64,000 nt of DNA, from NCBI RefSeq assembly GCF_013410405.1, contig NZ_JACCFK010000002.1, positions 1,612,001 through 1,676,000 of the forward strand. Reading direction: 5' to 3'. This document shows, piece by piece, positions 25,223 to 33,935 of the stretch. The stretch's first letter is position 1, and each line of letters begins with the position of its first letter. The position numbers and the translations under genes are program-made. Source of the stretch: Amycolatopsis endophytica (lineage in GTDB: Bacteria; Actinomycetota; Actinomycetes; Mycobacteriales; Pseudonocardiaceae). The notes beneath the pieces were generated by a model. It made no database searches. It was not told where the DNA came from and saw nothing but the letters and a program-made list of their open reading frames with translations.

Positions 25223-26170
25223 ATGTCCGAAAACATCTCCGACGACGCCGTTCTCCCGGAAAAGCCCCGGAAGAAGCGGGGCCCGCTGATCGGCGTCACC
25301 CTCGCCGTGGTCGTCGTCCTCGTCGCCGTGGTCCTCGTCGTCGTGAACGCGACCTCGGACTCCGGGACCACCGCCGGCCACACGACCGTGAAGATCGGCG
25401 TCACCGACGCGAGCTCCGACTACTGGACCACCTTCCGCCGGATCGCCGCCGACAACGGCATCGACCTGGAGCTGGTCAACTTCTCCGACTACACCCAGGC
25501 CAACCCGGCGCTGGCGCAGGGCCAGCTGGACGTCAACCTGTTCCAGCACCTGCTTTTCCTCGCCAATTACAACGTCTCCGCGGACCAGACCCTGACCCCG
25601 ATCGGCTCGACCTACGTGGTGCCGCTGAGCCTGTACTCGCGCAAGCACAACGCCGTGGCCGGGATTCCGCAGGGCGGCCAGGTCGCCATTCCGAACGACC
25701 CGACCAACCAGGCACGCGCCCTGCTCGTGCTGCAGTCGGCGGGCCTGATCTCGCTGCGCGGCGGCGGCACCGTGCTGTCCACCCCGGCCGAGATCGACCA
25801 GGCCGCCTCCAAGGTCACCGTGACCCCGGTCGACGCGTCCCAGACCGTCGCCGCGCTCCCCTCGGTCGACGCCGCGATCGTCAACAACAACTTCGCCCTC
25901 GACGCCGACCTCGACCCGACCAGCGCGCTGTTCAACGATGATCCCGCGAGCCCGTCCGCCGAGCCCTACATCAACACCTTCGTCACGCGCGCGACGGACA
26001 AGGACAATCCGACCTACCTCAAGCTGGCCGAGCTGTACCGCGATCCGCGGGTCGCGACCGAGGTGCAGGCCGAGTCGAAGGGCACCTCGGTGCTCGTCAG
26101 CCGGCCCGGCGCCGAGCTGCAGTCGATCCTGGGCCGCCTCGAAGAGACCGTGCGGGCCGCGAAGCAGTGA
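25223..26170 (+). CDS. metQ: Methionine ABC importer, substrate-binding protein (MetQ/NlpA family)
   Basis: 315 residues. TTVKIGVTDASSDYWTTFRRIA, QGQLDVNLFQHLLFLANYN and AIPNDPTNQARALLVLQSAGLI are NlpA/MetQ landmarks. Unlike most members it has no lipobox cysteine: a charged stretch (EKPRKKRGP) precedes one hydrophobic helix (LIGVTLAVVVVLVAVVLVVV), so it is probably a membrane-anchored binding protein. It captures methionine for MetNI. Translation may be controlled by the leader hairpin. The metN gene starts within its stop (GTGA). Confidence 0.9.
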   Translation: MSENISDDAVLPEKPRKKRGPLIGVTLAVVVVLVAVVLVVVNATSDSGTTAGHTTVKIGVTDASSDYWTTFRRIAADNGIDLELVNFSDYTQANPALAQGQLDVNLFQHLLFLANYNVSADQTLTPIGSTYVVPLSLYSRKHNAVAGIPQGGQVAIPNDPTNQARALLVLQSAGLISLRGGGTVLSTPAEIDQAASKVTVTPVDASQTVAALPSVDAAIVNNNFALDADLDPTSALFNDDPASPSAEPYINTFVTRATDKDNPTYLKLAELYRDPRVATEVQAESKGTSVLVSRPGAELQSILGRLEETVRAAKQ

Positions 26171-27180
26171 GCGCGCTGATCGAATTCCAGGGCGTCACCA
26201 AGAAGTTCGGCGACGTCACGGCCCTGGAAGATGCCGACCTGTCCATCGGCGCCGGTGAGATCTTCGGCATCATCGGCTATTCCGGCGCGGGCAAGAGCAC
26301 GCTGGTCCGGCTGATCAACGCGCTGGAACCGGTCACCTCCGGCCGGGTCCTCGTCGACGGCGTGGACCTGACCACGCTCGGCGAGCGTCAGCTTCGTGAC
26401 GTGCGAGCCGGGATCGGCATGATCTTCCAGCAGTTCAACCTGTTCCGCTCGCGCACGGTGTTCGGCAACGTCGCCTATCCGCTCAGGATCGCGGGCTGGG
26501 ACAAGGCCCGCCGGCAGGCGCGGGTCGCCGAGCTGCTGAAATTCGTCGGCATCACCGACAAGGCGTGGCACTACCCGGACCAGCTCTCCGGCGGGCAGAA
26601 GCAGCGCGTGGGCATCGCCCGCGCCCTGGCCACGAACCCGAAAATCCTGCTCGCCGACGAGTCGACGAGCGCGCTGGACCCGGAGACCACCGGCGAAGTG
26701 CTGCGGCTGCTGCGGCGGGTCAACACCGAACTCGGCGTGACGATCGTGGTCATCACCCACGAGATGGAGGTCGTGCGCGCGATCGCGGACAAGGTCGCGG
26801 TGCTCGACTCCGGCCGCGTCGTCGAGCACGGCAGCGTGTTCGACGTGTTCTCCTCACCGAAGACCGAAACCACCCGCAGGTTCGTCGGCTCGGTGGTCCG
26901 GGACGCGCCCGGCGGCGCCGATCTGGAGCGCATCCGGTCCCGGCACGGCGGACGACTGGTGACCGCCCGCATCCACGACGCGGGGCGGCTCGGCGCCGTG
27001 CTGTCCGACGCCGTCGGCAAGCACAACGTGCGCTTCGAGATCGTCTACGGCGGCATCACCGCGTTGTCCGGCCGCTCGTTCGGCGGGCTCACGCTGGAAC
27101 TGATCGGCGCCGAAACCGACGTCGAGGCGCTGATCGCGGATCTGCGCACCACCACCGAGGTCGTGGAGGTCCCGGCATGA
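26167..27180 (+). CDS. metN: Methionine ABC importer ATPase MetN with NIL domain
   Basis: 337 residues from the GTG at 26167. Walker A GYSGAGKST, signature LSGGQKQRVG, Walker B ILLADESTSALDPET, H-loop ITHEM. The C-terminal 95 residues (from about RSRHGGRLVTARI to TDVEALIADLRTTTEVVEV) form the NIL/ACT-like domain, which in MetN binds methionine and gives trans-inhibition. It drives D/L-methionine uptake with MetI and MetQ. Confidence 0.95.
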   Translation: MSALIEFQGVTKKFGDVTALEDADLSIGAGEIFGIIGYSGAGKSTLVRLINALEPVTSGRVLVDGVDLTTLGERQLRDVRAGIGMIFQQFNLFRSRTVFGNVAYPLRIAGWDKARRQARVAELLKFVGITDKAWHYPDQLSGGQKQRVGIARALATNPKILLADESTSALDPETTGEVLRLLRRVNTELGVTIVVITHEMEVVRAIADKVAVLDSGRVVEHGSVFDVFSSPKTETTRRFVGSVVRDAPGGADLERIRSRHGGRLVTARIHDAGRLGAVLSDAVGKHNVRFEIVYGGITALSGRSFGGLTLELIGAETDVEALIADLRTTTEVVEVPA

Positions 27181-27836
27181 TCGACTGGGAAACCCTCGGC
27201 CCGGTGTTCTGGGAGGCGATCCTGCAGACGCTCGGGATGGCCGTGGTCACGCTCGTCGCGGGCGGCGCGCTCGGGCTGGTGCTGGGCGTCCTGCTCTACA
27301 CCACGCGCGCGGGCGGACTGCTGGCGAACCGGTTCGTGTTCACCGTGCTGAACCTGCTGGTGAACATCATCCGGCCGATCCCGTTCATCATCTTCATCAC
27401 CGCGATCGGCCCGCTGACGATCTTCACCGTCGGCACGTCGCTGGGCACCGTCGCGGCGACGTTCGCGCTGGTCATCGCGGCGACGTTCGGGATATCGCGG
27501 ATCGTGGAGCAGAACCTGGTGACCATCGATCCGGGCGTCATCGAAGCCGCGCGGGCGATGGGCGCGAGCCCGATGCGGATCATCCTCACGCTGCTCGTGC
27601 CGGAGGCGCTCGGACCGCTGATCCTGGGCTACACCTTCGTGTTCGTCGCGATCGTCGACATGACCGCGGTGGCGGGCGCGGTGGGCGGCGGCGGCCTCGG
27701 CGACTTCGCCATCGCCTACGGCTACCACCGCTTCGACTGGGCGGTGACATGGCTGGCGGTGATCACGATCATCGTACTGGTGCAGGGCGCGCAGTTCCTC
27801 GGCAACCGGCTGGCGCGCAAGGCGCTGCGGCGGTGA
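27177..27836 (+). CDS. metI: Methionine ABC importer permease MetI
   Basis: 219 residues from the ATG at 27177 (ATGA overlap with metN). Five hydrophobic helices; the EAA loop is VIEAARAMGASPMRIILTLLVPEALG; NIIRPIPFIIFITAIGPLT and AGAVGGGGLGDFAI are MetI-typical. It completes the metQNI operon, which ends before a strong terminator at 27864. Confidence 0.95.
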   Translation: MIDWETLGPVFWEAILQTLGMAVVTLVAGGALGLVLGVLLYTTRAGGLLANRFVFTVLNLLVNIIRPIPFIIFITAIGPLTIFTVGTSLGTVAATFALVIAATFGISRIVEQNLVTIDPGVIEAARAMGASPMRIILTLLVPEALGPLILGYTFVFVAIVDMTAVAGAVGGGGLGDFAIAYGYHRFDWAVTWLAVITIIVLVQGAQFLGNRLARKALRR

Positions 27837-27863
27837 CCGTTACCCTTCGGGGCCGTCATCTCC

Positions 27864-27894
27864 CTACCGGGGCAGCGGTGCGCTGCCCCGGTAG
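27864..27894. terminator. Bidirectional terminator hairpin after metI
   Basis: Perfect 13-base arms CTACCGGGGCAGC (27864-27876) and GCTGCCCCGGTAG (27882-27894) around a 5-base loop, placed between convergent metI and the hydrolase gene. Confidence 0.85.
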
Positions 27895-28001
27895 CCGAAC
27901 ATCTGGTCGTCAAGATCCGTGCGGCGATCGCGGCGCAGGTTCAGCGTGAGGTCCTCCGCGCATCGGCTCGATCAGCACGAAGCATCGCGAAACGACTGTC
28001 C

Positions 28002-28829
28002 CTACTCCCTCGATCCCCAGAAACCCGCGACCAGGTCGTGGAACTCCTTGGCCCGCTCGATCTGCGGCATGTGCCCGGTGTCGGTGAACAACCGCGTCTG
28101 CGCATGCGGCAACGCCTGGTGCGCGGCCTCCAGGTGCAGCGCGGGCAGGATCAGGTCCCGGTCACCCCACACCACGAGCGTCGGCAACGCCTGGGCAGCC
28201 ACCGCGTCCAGCAACGGCCGCCGCCAGGACTCGCTCACCCCGCGGAAGCCGCCCAGACCGCGGGCGGTCTCCAGCATCACCCGCGCCGCGTGCGGCTGCC
28301 GGGAAATCTCCAGTGCCTGCTCGATCCGTTCCCGGGTCGCATGGGCGCGGTCGAAGAACAGGGCCCGTTCGGTCCGCACCGCGCCCGCCACGCTCGGGCG
28401 CAGCAGCAGCTTTCCCAGTGGCCGCAACGCGAGCAGGCGCAGCGCGACCGTCACCTCGCGCCCGAAACCAGCGCTGTTCGCCAGAACCAGGCTGCGCACC
28501 CGCGACGGCGCGTCCACCGAAAGCCGCATCGCGACCGCGCCACCGAGCGAGTTCCCGGCGACGTGTACCGGCCGCGTCTCCCCCACCGCGTCGAGGAAAT
28601 CCACCGCGAACGCCGCCAACGCCTCCAGGGTGTGTTTGCCCGGCAACGGATCCGAGTGGCCGAAGCCCGCCAGGTCGAGGCTGTAGGTCCGGTACTCGTC
28701 GGCGAGCAGGTCCTGCTGATCCGACCAGTCCCGCAGGCTCCGGCCGATCCCGTGCAGCAACAGGGCCGGTGGCCCGTCACCCGCGATCCGGTAGCGGGTC
28801 CGAACGCCCCGCACGTCCACGTAGTCCAT
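28002..28829 (-). CDS. Alpha/beta-hydrolase of the ethA-type operon
   Basis: 275 residues from the ATG at 28829, overlapping the SDR stop by one base. LLLHGIGRSLRDW carries the oxyanion-hole HG, GNSLGGAV the nucleophile Ser, WGDRDLILP the acid Asp and DTGHMPQIE the catalytic His: a complete esterase/lipase triad. It is the last gene of BVMO-SDR-hydrolase. The same trio occurs in the mycobacterial mymA operon (MymA, LipR, SadH). A likely role is hydrolysis of the ester made by the Baeyer-Villiger enzyme. Confidence 0.9.
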   Translation of the reverse strand: MDYVDVRGVRTRYRIAGDGPPALLLHGIGRSLRDWSDQQDLLADEYRTYSLDLAGFGHSDPLPGKHTLEALAAFAVDFLDAVGETRPVHVAGNSLGGAVAMRLSVDAPSRVRSLVLANSAGFGREVTVALRLLALRPLGKLLLRPSVAGAVRTERALFFDRAHATRERIEQALEISRQPHAARVMLETARGLGGFRGVSESWRRPLLDAVAAQALPTLVVWGDRDLILPALHLEAAHQALPHAQTRLFTDTGHMPQIERAKEFHDLVAGFWGSRE

Positions 28830-29626
28830 CAGCGCAGCCGTCCCAGGAGACGGCTGTGCGCACCGGGCAGCAACCGCACCAGCAGGTCCGGGATCTTCGC
28901 GCTCCACCCGATCAGCACGCGGGGTTTGCGGTGCTCGATCGCGTCCACGATGGCCTCCGCAGCCGTCGCCGGAGGGATCCGCAGCACGCGCTCCCACTTC
29001 CGGGTGTCCATCCCGCCCGGCACCCCGCTGCCGACCCGCGCGGATTCGGCGATGCGTGTCCGGATACCGCCGGGGTGCACCGAGGTCACCCCCACCTTGC
29101 CCGCCAGTTCGTGCCGGATCGCTTCGGTGAACCCGCGCACCGCGAACTTGCTCGCCGCGTACGCCGACTGTCCCGGCGGCGCGATCAGGCCGAACACGCT
29201 GGAGACGTTGACGATGTGCGAGCCGCGGGCCGCCTTGAGCGCGGGCAGCAGCGCGTGCGTCAGCTGGACCGGGGCCCGGAAGTTCACATCCAGCACCCAG
29301 CCGAACTCCTCCAGCGTCAGCTGGTCGAACCGCCCACCCAGCGCGACCCCGGCATTGTTGACCAGCAACGTCAACCGCGGGTTCTCCGCCAGCACGCGCT
29401 GGGCGACCTCCGCCGTCTCCCGTTCCGAGGACAGATCCACCACGTGGGCCGACACGTCCACTGTGGAACCGACGGCCTTGGCCACCGCCGCCAGCCGGTC
29501 CGCGTCCCGGTCCAGCAACACCAGGTTGCTGCCCCGCGCCGCCAGCGCGTGGGACAGCGCTTCCCCGATCCCGCTCGCCGCGCCGGTCACGACCGCCGTG
29601 CCGCCGTCGAACACGTAGTCGCGCAT
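28829..29626 (-). CDS. Short-chain dehydrogenase/reductase (SadH-like)
   Basis: 265 residues. Cofactor motif TGAASGIG, NNAGV, catalytic Ser in NVSSVFG and YAASK. The C-terminal tail (PRVLIGWSAKIPDLLVRLLPG) is hydrophobic, as in membrane-associated acyl-chain SDRs. It is flanked by one-base overlaps with the BVMO and hydrolase genes, so all three are co-translated. It probably interconverts the alcohol and ketone used or made by the BVMO. Confidence 0.9.
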   Translation of the reverse strand: MRDYVFDGGTAVVTGAASGIGEALSHALAARGSNLVLLDRDADRLAAVAKAVGSTVDVSAHVVDLSSERETAEVAQRVLAENPRLTLLVNNAGVALGGRFDQLTLEEFGWVLDVNFRAPVQLTHALLPALKAARGSHIVNVSSVFGLIAPPGQSAYAASKFAVRGFTEAIRHELAGKVGVTSVHPGGIRTRIAESARVGSGVPGGMDTRKWERVLRIPPATAAEAIVDAIEHRKPRVLIGWSAKIPDLLVRLLPGAHSRLLGRLR

Positions 29627-31110
29627 CAGGCCACGCTCTCCTTCGCCGTCTTCGCCGCCCGCGAGAACCGCATCGCGTCGTCCTCCAGCGAACCGCGCCG
29701 CATCAGCAGCACGTCACGCGGGTAGTTCTGGAACAGGCGCCACGGCGCGGCTGGGCCCTGCTTGGGCAGCTTGTCGATGCTGCGCAGCACGTACCCGGAC
29801 TTGAGGTCGATCAGCGGATCGGTCGCCTCGACCGACGGCGGCGGGACCGGCGTGCAGGTCGTCAGCCCGCGCGAGTCCAGGTGATTGAGCAGGCGGCACA
29901 CGTACCCGGCCACCAGGTCGGCCTTGAGCGTCCAGGACGCGTTGGTGTAGCCGATGGTGAACGCGTAGTTCGGCACGCCGGAGAGCATCATCCCCTTGTA
30001 CGCCAGCGTCTTCCCGATCTCGACCGGCTCACCGTCGACGACCAGTTCGAGTCCGCCGAAGGGCAGCAGGTTCAGCCCGGTGGCGGTCACGACGACGTCT
30101 GCTTCCAGCTCGCGGCCCGAGGACAGCCGGATGCCGTCCGGGGTGAACGTGTCGATGGTGTCGGTGACGATGCCGGCCTTGCCGCTGCGCACCGCCTTGA
30201 ACAGGTCGCCGTCCGGGACGAAGCACAGCCGCTGGTCCCACGGGTCGTAGGACGGGCTGAAGTGGGTGTCCACCTCGAAACCCCGCGGCAGCTGGGCCGA
30301 CACGCCCTTGCGCAGCAGTTTCCGCACCGCGCCCGGCACGCGGCGGCTCAGCTGGAAGAACAACAGCTGGGAGAGCACGTTCTTCCAGCGCACCACCGGA
30401 TAGGCGACCTTGGGTGGCAGCAGCCCGCGCAGCCGGTCGGCCAGCGGGTCGGTGCCCGGCAGGGACAGCACGTAGCTGGGTGAGCGCTGCAGCATCGTCA
30501 CGTGCTCGGCGTCGCCGGACATCGCGGGCAGCAGCGTGACGGCGGTGGCGCCACTGCCGATCACGACGACGCGTTTGCCGGTGTAGTCCAGGTCCTCCGG
30601 CCAGTGCTGCGGGTGCACGATGCGGCCGGTGAACTCGCTCTGGCCGGGGAACTCCGGCGTGTAGCCCTGGTCGTAGCGGTAGTAGCCGGAGTTGACGAAC
30701 AGAAAGCCGCACGTCATCCGCACGCGCTCACCGGTGTCCGAGCGCTCCGCCTCGACCGTCCACAGTGCCTCCGCCGAGGACCATTCGGCCCGCACCACGC
30801 GGTGGTGGAAGCGGATGTGCCGGTCGATCCCGCGTTCGCGGGCCGTGCGCTGCACGTACTCGCGGATCGACTTGCCGTCGGCGATCGCCTTCGCCTCGGT
30901 CCACGGCTCGAACGAGTAGCCGAGCGTGAACATGTCCGAGTCCGACCGCACCCCCGGATACCGGAAGAGGTCCCAGGTGCCGCCGATCGCGCCGCGCGCC
31001 TCGAAGATCGCGTAGGACTTGCCGGGACAGTCGGCCCGCAGGTGCGCGGCCGCGCCGATCCCGGACAGGCCGGCACCGACGATCAGGACATCGACGTGTT
31101 CGAGCGGCAT
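29626..31110 (-). CDS. ethA: FAD-dependent Baeyer-Villiger monooxygenase EthA
   Basis: 494 residues from the ATG at 31110, preceded by GGGAGAAGCG. FAD motif VLIVGAGLSGIGAAAHL; the BVMO fingerprint FTGRIVHPQHW fits FxGxxxHxxxW exactly; the NADPH motif is VVVIGSGATAVTLLP. EthA oxidises ketones to esters and, in mycobacteria, activates thiocarbamide drugs such as ethionamide. The divergent neighbour is a close EthR match, which supports the name. Operon with an SDR and a hydrolase suggests oxidation of a lipid or ketone. Confidence 0.93.
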   Translation of the reverse strand: MPLEHVDVLIVGAGLSGIGAAAHLRADCPGKSYAIFEARGAIGGTWDLFRYPGVRSDSDMFTLGYSFEPWTEAKAIADGKSIREYVQRTARERGIDRHIRFHHRVVRAEWSSAEALWTVEAERSDTGERVRMTCGFLFVNSGYYRYDQGYTPEFPGQSEFTGRIVHPQHWPEDLDYTGKRVVVIGSGATAVTLLPAMSGDAEHVTMLQRSPSYVLSLPGTDPLADRLRGLLPPKVAYPVVRWKNVLSQLLFFQLSRRVPGAVRKLLRKGVSAQLPRGFEVDTHFSPSYDPWDQRLCFVPDGDLFKAVRSGKAGIVTDTIDTFTPDGIRLSSGRELEADVVVTATGLNLLPFGGLELVVDGEPVEIGKTLAYKGMMLSGVPNYAFTIGYTNASWTLKADLVAGYVCRLLNHLDSRGLTTCTPVPPPSVEATDPLIDLKSGYVLRSIDKLPKQGPAAPWRLFQNYPRDVLLMRRGSLEDDAMRFSRAAKTAKESVA

Positions 31111-31131
31111 CGCTTCTCCCCGTTCCTCCGG

Positions 31132-31202
31132 TGTCGACCGCAACGTACCAACGGTATGTCGAGGGAGTCAACACGATGTCGAGAGCACCGACGCGGTGTC
31201 GG
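31132..31202. promoter_or_regulatory. Predicted EthR operator with four phased repeats
   Basis: TGTCGA occurs at 31132-31137, 31157-31162 and 31177-31182, and TGTCGG at 31197-31202: spacings 25, 20 and 20 bases. The repeats fill the ethA-ethR intergenic region. Mycobacterial EthR is known to bind a long operator cooperatively as several dimers. Confidence 0.7.
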
Positions 31203-31223
31203 AACACCTGATACGGTGACCGC

Positions 31224-31877
31224 ATGACGTCCGATCCCGCCACCCGGGCCCGCCCGGCCCGCGGCCGCCGCGCCCCACGGCCGTCCGGGGACGAGCGGGA
31301 ACTGGCGATCCTGACCACTGCCGAGCGGCTGCTGGAGGAGCGCCCGCTCGGCGAGATCTCGATCGACGACCTCGCCCGCGGCGCCGGCATCTCCCGGCCG
31401 ACGTTCTACTTCTACTTCCGCTCCAAGGACGCGGTCCTGCTCACACTGCTCGACCGGGTCACCGAGGAGGCGGAGCGCTTGACGTCGGCGGTGTTCGACG
31501 ACCCCTCCCCCGTCCAGCGCTGGCGCCGCGCCCTGGACGCCATCTACACCACCTTCCGCGCGCACCGCGCCGTCGCGCTCGCCACCGCCGAGGCCCGCCA
31601 CACGAACGCCGAGGTGCGGCAGCTGTGGGCGGGCATGATGGAGACGTGGGTCAGCCGCACCGCGGAGGCCATCGAGTCCGAGCGCGCCCGCGGCGCCGCG
31701 CCGGACGGGGTGCCCGCCCGCGACCTCGCGATCGCGCTGAACTCGATGAACGAGCGCGTGCTGTACGCGACGTTCAGCGGTGATTGGCCCGCCGTGCCCG
31801 AGCAGGACGTCCTCGGCGTGCTGCTCGACGTCTGGCTCACCACCATCTACCGCACCACCGAACCGCCGGCCTGCTGA
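31224..31877 (+). CDS. ethR: TetR-family repressor EthR
   Basis: 217 residues. The segment RGRRAPRPSGDERELAILTTAERLLEERPLGEISIDDLARGAGISRPTFYFYFRSKDAVLLTLLDRV follows the mycobacterial EthR HTH region almost residue by residue, and ALNSMNERVLYATFSGD...VPEQDVL matches its C-terminal part. EthR represses ethA and its own gene by cooperative binding to their shared intergenic region; here that region holds four phased TGTCG repeats. Its ligand pocket binds hydrophobic esters. Confidence 0.93.
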   Translation: MTSDPATRARPARGRRAPRPSGDERELAILTTAERLLEERPLGEISIDDLARGAGISRPTFYFYFRSKDAVLLTLLDRVTEEAERLTSAVFDDPSPVQRWRRALDAIYTTFRAHRAVALATAEARHTNAEVRQLWAGMMETWVSRTAEAIESERARGAAPDGVPARDLAIALNSMNERVLYATFSGDWPAVPEQDVLGVLLDVWLTTIYRTTEPPAC

Positions 31878-31914
31878 CCCGTTTCGGCGTGCCGTCGCCG
31901 GGTAGCCCCGGTCC

Positions 31915-32067
31915 ATGGAACGCAAGACCCAGCGCGACGAGGAACTGCGCGAGGACCTCCCCGACGCCGACGACGCACCGCGGGACGAGCAGCAGGTCCA
32001 GCGCGGCGAGCAGGGCACTTCCTCGGGTGATCCGCACGACGACTTCGACCCGCAGCAGGGCCGGTAG
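31915..32067 (+). CDS. Small acidic hydrophilic protein
   Basis: 50 residues, beginning MERKTQRDEELREDLPDA and ending HDDFDPQQGR; rich in Asp, Glu, Gln and Arg, with no hydrophobic segment. Third codon positions are GC-rich, as in the neighbours. It lies 37 bases after ethR and 62 bases before the ECF41 gene, on the same strand. No convincing ribosome-binding site is seen, and no family was recognised. Confidence 0.5.
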   Translation: MERKTQRDEELREDLPDADDAPRDEQQVQRGEQGTSSGDPHDDFDPQQGR

Positions 32068-32129
32068 CGCGGGTCAGGCGACCCGCCTCGAACCACGCGA
32101 GTACGGGCCCGGGTGGCATCCTGGGCGGC

Positions 32130-33002
32130 GTGGACCGCCTCGCCCGATTCGAAGCCCACCGTCCGCGCCTGCTCGGCCTCGCCTACCGGCTGCTCGGCGA
32201 AGCCTCCGAAGCCGAGGACGTCGTGCAGGAGACCTACCTGCGCTGGGACGCCGCGACCGGCGTCGAGATGCCCGAAGCGTGGCTGACCAAGGTGGTCACC
32301 AACCTGTGCCTGAACCGGCTGACCTCCGCGCGCGCCCGCCGTGAGACCTACACCGGGCCGTGGCTGCCCGAGCCGGTCTTCACCGACCGCGGCGAGCTGG
32401 GTCCACTGGAGACGGCCGAGCAACGCGACACGCTCTCGCTCGGGATGCTGGTCCTGCTGGAGCGCCTGACCCCGCCGGAGCGGGCCGCGTTCGTGCTGCG
32501 GGAGGCGTTCGGGTACAGCCACCGCGAGATCGGCGAGATCCTCGACCGCGACGAGGCCCACGTCCGCCAGCTCTGCCGGCGCGCGCGGCAGCACGTCGGG
32601 GAGGGCCGCAAGCGCTTTCCCGCCTCGCCGGAGGACCGCCGCCGGATCACCGAGCGGTTCCTCGCCGCCGCCGTCGAAGGCGATGTGCCCGCACTGGAAC
32701 GGTTGCTCGCGGCCGATGTGGTGGCGTGGTCGGACGGCGGCGGCAAGGTCACCGCCGCGCGGCGACCGGTGTCCGGACGGGACAAGGTGGCGCGCTACCT
32801 CACCGGTCTGGCCCGCGATCCGCGGATGGCGGCCATGACGGTCGAACCGCGCTGGGTCAACGGCGAATGCGGTGTGGTGATCCGCCAGTCCGGCACGCTG
32901 TTCGCCGTGCTGGTTCCCGAGCCGGGAGAGGACGGGCTGGTCGCGCTGCACACGATGCTGAACCCGGACAAGCTCACCTTCGCCGGCTCTCAGAAAGCGT
33001 GA
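32130..33002 (+). CDS. ECF41-family sigma factor with SnoaL-like C-terminal domain
   Basis: 290 residues from the GTG at 32130. Sigma2: LARFEAHRPRLLGLAYRLLGEASEAEDVVQETYLRW. Sigma4: LLERLTPPERAAFVLREAFGYSHREIGEILDRDEAHVRQLCRRARQ. The linker WLPEP and the C-terminal DGGGKV and NPDKL are the ECF41 marks; the SnoaL-like domain replaces a classical anti-sigma factor and controls activity in cis. ECF41 genes usually sit next to a carboxymuconolactone decarboxylase, oxidoreductase or epimerase gene; none is adjacent here. Confidence 0.93.
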   Translation: MDRLARFEAHRPRLLGLAYRLLGEASEAEDVVQETYLRWDAATGVEMPEAWLTKVVTNLCLNRLTSARARRETYTGPWLPEPVFTDRGELGPLETAEQRDTLSLGMLVLLERLTPPERAAFVLREAFGYSHREIGEILDRDEAHVRQLCRRARQHVGEGRKRFPASPEDRRRITERFLAAAVEGDVPALERLLAADVVAWSDGGGKVTAARRPVSGRDKVARYLTGLARDPRMAAMTVEPRWVNGECGVVIRQSGTLFAVLVPEPGEDGLVALHTMLNPDKLTFAGSQKA

Positions 33003-33003
33003 G

Positions 33004-33297
33004 TCAGTCGTGTCGCGGGTACGGGATCGTGTTCGCGCCCGCGCGCCGGGCCGCGACCACCAGGCAACGCTCGCACGGCATACCCGCGGGGCCGTCGAGC
33101 ACGTCCAGCTCACCGGGCCTGCCCTCGAATCCGCAGTAGGCGACCAGCACACCGGGCCGGTCGGCGGGCAACGGGAAGACGTGCGCGACCCGGCGGGTCT
33201 CGCCCACCACCCCCGCGCGCGGCCGGGCCAGGACGAACGCCCCGCTCAGGCCGCCTGGCTCGTCGTGCACCTCGGGCACCTTCACCCATCCACTCAC
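33004..33297 (-). CDS. Conserved small protein with CxxC pair
   Basis: 97 residues from the GTG at 33297. PADRPGVLVAYCGFEG and DGPAGMPCERCLVVA give three cysteines, two as CxxC, but no full zinc-ribbon set. It converges tail-to-tail on the ECF41 gene with a one-base gap. Codon use is normal for the window; no function is recognised. Confidence 0.6.
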   Translation of the reverse strand: MSGWVKVPEVHDEPGGLSGAFVLARPRAGVVGETRRVAHVFPLPADRPGVLVAYCGFEGRPGELDVLDGPAGMPCERCLVVAARRAGANTIPYPRHD

Positions 33298-33433
33298 GGT
33301 GAGCCTCCTCCCCGGTGCACCCCGGCGGGTCCACTCCGGATACTCGAGCCGATGGTTCCCTGGTCCCGGTGCACGGCAAACTCGCGTGCCGGGTTTTCAC
33401 CCGACAGTGATCAGTCCACTGTGGCTCGCGCGG

Positions 33434-33935
33434 TCAGGCGCGAACCGCCGCGTCCAGGAGCGGCCCCAGTTCTGTCACCACCGCGTCGAGCGGGCCGACG
33501 TCCTCCTGCCCGCGGGCCAGCACGATCGCGCCCTCCAGCGCGCTGATCATCACCACCGCCAGCGAACGGCTCCGCTCCTCCGGCACGCCCATCCCGCGCA
33601 GGCCCTCCCCCACCGGCCCGAGCCAGGTTTCGAAGCCCTCGCGCACGGCGGCACGGATCTTTTCGTTGACGGACACCACATCCGCGGTGGTGGCCACGAG
33701 CGGGCATCCGGCGGTGAACCCCGCGTCGCGGAACTGGTCCCGCCACTGCCCCACCATCGCCGCGAAGAGTTCCGCCGGTGTCGAGGCCCGGGCGGCGTAG
33801 CGTTTCACCCTGCCGCCGGCGAACTTCCCGGTCCACGCCACGGCTTCGCGCACGAGCTGGTCCTTGCCACCGGGAAAGTAGTGCTGCAGCGAGCCCCGGG
33901 ACCATGCGCTCACGGGGACCGCGCTCGCTGGTCAT
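33434..33935 (-). pseudogene. TetR-family regulator with internal deletion of the HTH
   Basis: The ATG at 33935 overlaps the GNAT stop (ATGA) and encodes MTSERGPRERMV, a normal TetR N-terminus. The frame then runs out, and a different frame continues RGSLQHYFPGGKDQLVREAV...LGPLLDAAVRA with an intact C-terminal ligand domain. Helices 1-2 of the DNA-binding domain (about 30-35 residues in relatives) are missing, so the gene has a deletion near 33895-33905 that also shifts the frame. A GTG at 33913 could still start a 159-residue protein, but it would lack DNA binding. Confidence 0.8.
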
